A stretch of DNA of 37,409 bases from Gammaproteobacteria bacterium. Lineage in GTDB: Bacteria; Pseudomonadota; Gammaproteobacteria; SZUA-152. A program made the translations under genes and the position numbers. A model generated the notes under the pieces. The model was given only the letters and a program-made list of their open reading frames with translations. It was not told where the DNA came from and did no database searches. Shown piece after piece: positions 35,458-37,409 of this stretch. Each line of letters starts with the position of its first letter. Position 1 is the stretch's first letter. The stretch is taken from NCBI GenBank assembly GCA_024276955.1, contig JAJRWE010000014.1:1-37409 (forward strand), given 5' to 3'.

Positions 35458-36595
35458 GGCTTTTCTCCTTAACTATGATTTCAGGTATAGGTTGCCGTCC
35501 CTTATTCAGATAACGATAGAAGTGATCCACGAATAGATCGTCATTTCGCAGGGTATCAAGCGCGTACTGCGCGGCCCGTATGGATGCCTTCTCACTCCGA
35601 CAAAGAAACGCACTACTCAGACCCGCGTCTCCCGTCATGAAATAATTCGTGCATCCACACCAGTTCATGCAGAATTTCCCAAGAGAGCAAGCCGCGCATT
35701 CTGGGTTGTGATTACCACGCCGTTTTAACATGGCGCAGCGACTGGTAGTATTTACACCTGTATGTACGTTGCCTAGGCATAGCTCTCCTCCATCATCCTC
35801 TACAATAAACCGTTCACACGGATAAATATTCCCACTGGGCGCAAACCCCCACTCTGTTGCCCCCATGCCGCATCGGTCGGCACGCTCATAACCCTGCTTC
35901 AAGAACACTATGATTTTGCTGTCGATGAGACTAACCGCAATCTCCTTGCCTTTTTGATAACTATCAATATAGACATCCGCCACTGCACGATAACTTTCCT
36001 CCAACAGCTCCATATTGGAGGCACCCCAGGTCGAGGTAATATTTGGGTTCAAGTGTATGAGAGGGACATCATGACCAACAAAGAAACCAACAATTTCTGC
36101 CAGGCTGCCAACGCTTTCCGGACCGTACACTGAGTTGACCTGCACCTTGTCGAGGGTCTCGACAGCCAGCCCCAGGTTTTGCATCACCACATTAAAACTT
36201 CCCCGCCCATTTTTAAACCTGCGATTGCGATCATGGATATAAGCTGGTCCATCCACGCTGATGCAAAGACCTATGTTCTCGCTCCGCAAGAAAGATAACC
36301 TATTGGGGGTAATCAAGGTTCCATTTGTCGTGATATGAAAATCGACGGGAGAAGCGCCGCCTTGTTCTACTTCTCTGGCATAGGAGACGATATCCCTAAT
36401 CTGATTGAATCGCAGGAATGGCTCTACACCAAAAAAGCCAAATTCAACCCGTTCGCCTGGCACGGCCATTGACATGCTAAAATCAATAATCTTCTTTGCC
36501 GTTTCCAGCGACATATCTTTTTTGAACTTGCTACCCGCATAGCAATAAGGACAATTCAGGTTGCAGTTGTGAGTTAGGCTAAGGGTGAATTTCAT
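35429..36595 (-). CDS. Radical SAM/SPASM domain peptide maturase-like enzyme
   Basis: A 388-aa enzyme. The radical SAM motif CNLNCPYC (CxxxCxxC, Cys 11, 15, 18) is at the extreme N-terminus, followed by FGFFGVEPFLRF (the GGE-like strand) and FHITTNGTLI. The C-terminal SPASM domain shows C-x12-G-x4-C (CGMGATEWGF to NIYPC), then CAACSLGKFCMNWC (C-x2-C-x5-C-x3-C) and a last Cys in FLCRS: a full ligand set for auxiliary [4Fe-4S] clusters. Such enzymes install thioethers, carbon-carbon links or epimerised residues in ribosomal peptides. The ATG at 36595 overlaps the stop of a 56-codon ORF (ATGA). Codon use is AT-richer than the Tol block, suggesting acquisition. Confidence 0.9.
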   Translation of the reverse strand: MKFTLSLTHNCNLNCPYCYAGSKFKKDMSLETAKKIIDFSMSMAVPGERVEFGFFGVEPFLRFNQIRDIVSYAREVEQGGASPVDFHITTNGTLITPNRLSFLRSENIGLCISVDGPAYIHDRNRRFKNGRGSFNVVMQNLGLAVETLDKVQVNSVYGPESVGSLAEIVGFFVGHDVPLIHLNPNITSTWGASNMELLEESYRAVADVYIDSYQKGKEIAVSLIDSKIIVFLKQGYERADRCGMGATEWGFAPSGNIYPCERFIVEDDGGELCLGNVHTGVNTTSRCAMLKRRGNHNPECAACSLGKFCMNWCGCTNYFMTGDAGLSSAFLCRSEKASIRAAQYALDTLRNDDLFVDHFYRYLNKGRQPIPEIIVKEKSHEQQSYVSS

Positions 36596-36762
36596 GACCA
36601 CGCCCCCCCTGAGCGGGAAACACAGCCATGATTAAACGCGGATTTGATGATGGTGTTTTGCGAGGGGATGCCTGAAGGATGACCCGCCACAGATCGGCAA
36701 GTCATGATAATCACTGATTGTGGCGTCCATAAGACCACGCTCAATTGTGCGTCGGCTACCAT
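36592..36762 (-). CDS. Candidate RiPP precursor peptide (56 aa), coupled to the radical SAM gene
   Basis: A small ORF with a good ribosome site: GGAG seven bases before ATG 36762. Its stop overlaps the radical SAM start as ATGA. It encodes MVADAQLSVVLWTPQSVIIM, then TCRSVAGHPSGIPSQNTIIK and a C-terminal SAFNHGCVSRSGGAWS with Cys, Ser and Trp, plausible sites for modification. Size, position and coupling are those of a RiPP precursor; sequence similarity to a known precursor is not seen. It overlaps another candidate frame at 36632-36856, and only one is likely real. Confidence 0.45.
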   Translation of the reverse strand: MVADAQLSVVLWTPQSVIIMTCRSVAGHPSGIPSQNTIIKSAFNHGCVSRSGGAWS

Positions 36763-36856
36763 TCCCTTTCTCCGTGCTGCACATTCGTGAAACAGCAAAG
36801 AACCCTTTGCTCCTGATCCAATAAGAATCTCGGCTACAAAGCAAGGGCAACTTCAT
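36632..36856 (-). CDS. Alternative small ORF upstream of the radical SAM gene (74 aa)
   Basis: This frame begins about 20 nt after the predicted transcription start. AAGG abuts its ATG (36856), but stands six bases before an in-frame TTG two codons later, which could be the true start. It encodes MKLPLLCSRDSYWIRSKGFF and ends in DLPICGGSSFRHPLAKHHHQ plus IRV, with Cys and four His. It ends 36 bp before the radical SAM start. It competes with the 56-aa ORF; promoter proximity favours this one, translational coupling the other. Confidence 0.35.
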   Translation of the reverse strand: MKLPLLCSRDSYWIRSKGFFAVSRMCSTEKGNGSRRTIERGLMDATISDYHDLPICGGSSFRHPLAKHHHQIRV

Positions 36857-37197
36857 CCTTTTCGCCGAATCACTACGTAAAAAAGTATAGTTATGCGTGG
36901 AGTTTTTTCAACTAAGCATTTTTCTCGGGATATATAACCCGCATTAGTCGGCCCTTAAATAATAGCAAGATATCCATTTACTGCTCAACACGCGGCTTCG
37001 GTAACGACCGGCTAACTCAAAGCTGGCCGCCAATTCAGATGTGATCCTCTAACCATCAATTTGCCACCGCATTGACAGCAGGAACAGGTACTTAGACTTT
37101 ATGTATTTGCCAAGAATTGCTCCAGAATAAAGCCTTCTGGAACAATTGCTTGCAAGTTAATACATATCAAGAACCACGCAAAAATAACTCCATACTT
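36763..37197. other. AT-rich region upstream of the radical SAM locus
   Basis: Apart from the overlapping small ORF, this stretch holds the locus promoter (36884-36911), a palindrome CGGGATATATAACCCG at 36926-36941 just upstream of the -35, and an imperfect inverted repeat of about 16 bp (37112-37127 with 37135-37151; arms AATTGCTCCAGAA and TTCTGGAACAATT). No other gene is supported. Confidence 0.5.
36884..36911 (-). promoter_or_regulatory. Sigma70-like promoter of the radical SAM locus
   Basis: On the minus strand, TTGAAA (36911-36906) and TATACT (36889-36884) are separated by 16 bp, a close match to the sigma70 consensus. Transcription would start near 36877, ahead of both small ORFs and the radical SAM gene. 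A 16-bp palindrome at 36926-36941 lies just upstream and could bind a regulator. Confidence 0.6.
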
Positions 37198-37409
37198 TCA
37201 GGTAGCGCATGATGCGAGAGTGTAGTTCCATTTGGGTAGGGAGTCATGCCAAGTGATGGGTAGTGCGTGCATCTAGTTGTCGGTAATCTTGAGGCCCTTT
37301 TCGTAGTCCTAATCAACAAGGTGGGCTGTGACTTCAAGGCCTGTGCTGGTCGTGGTTGAGCGGATGTAATTGAGCACGGCTTCGAAACTGTCGAGTGGCC
37401 GGCCAGACC
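37198..37409 (-). pseudogene. ISAzo13-like transposase, C-terminal remnant (runs off the window)
   Basis: On the minus strand one frame reads PLDSFEAVLNYIRSTTTSTG, then LEVTAHLVD, DYEKGLKITDN, MHALPITWHDSLP and WNYTLASCAT before TGA at 37198. This is the C-terminal pattern of ISAzo13-family DDE transposases, which end in a WNYTI-type motif. In-frame TAG codons at 37309-37311 and 37273-37275 make it dead. The rest lies beyond the right edge. Confidence 0.72.

Overview
The window reads as chromosomal DNA of a gammaproteobacterium. The diagnostic points are a complete ybgC-tolQ-tolR-tolA-tolB-pal-cpoB block next to ruvB, an AcnB-type aconitase, a 466-aa PurB, the ribosomal oxygenase RoxA (YcfD) and the nnrDE-tsaE-amiC order. 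The core is GC-rich. A six-haem c-type cytochrome lipoprotein and an FNR/DNR-type promoter suggest a respiratory organism that meets low oxygen or nitric oxide. No tRNA or rRNA gene was seen. I cannot name a genus.

Left third (1-7661). A leftward cluster holds amiC (3' end off the edge), tsaE and nnrDE; queG diverges from it. Next comes a DUF438-hemerythrin-PAS protein with a TTG start, behind a near-consensus FNR/DNR box spaced as in a class II promoter. A secreted orphan protein follows. From 5750 to 7661 the DNA is a repeat landing zone: a 14-bp tandem array, a remnant of a REP-associated tyrosine transposase, and a 267-bp IS630/mariner-like MITE.

Middle (7662-18086). acnB and purB diverge from an intergenic region that holds a GTAGGAGCGG repeat pair. 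After purB lie two Rho-independent terminators; the second ends a probable small RNA with a C-rich loop. A tight rightward operon follows: roxA, a GNAT/phospholipase-D-like fusion, and a small secreted protein. A nested REP structure ends it. Leftward lie a small secreted protein and the hexahaem cytochrome. A second small-RNA candidate sits at 17780-17882.

Tol/que block (18087-28486, all leftward). In transcription order: ruvB, ybgC, tolQRAB, pal, cpoB, queE, queC, a SAM hydrolase and a fused membrane/spermidine-synthase-like protein. queE-queC-SAM hydrolase are joined by ATGA overlaps. The Tol proteins link inner membrane, periplasm and outer membrane during division. QueE and QueC make the deazaguanine precursor of queuosine, and QueG at 3276 does its last step.

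Right end (28487-37409). This is accessory DNA and becomes AT-richer to the right. A leftward operon encodes an exported von Willebrand A protein with a C-terminal beta-barrel, then extracytoplasmic proteins that look damaged or recoded: an in-frame amber codon divides one, and a run of six A shifts the frame of another. Upstream lies a compact unit with its own sigma70-like promoter: one or two very small ORFs, a radical SAM/SPASM enzyme and a 141-aa partner. It has the layout of a RiPP maturation locus and is the best candidate here for an undescribed system. A dead ISAzo13-like transposase end lies at the right edge.
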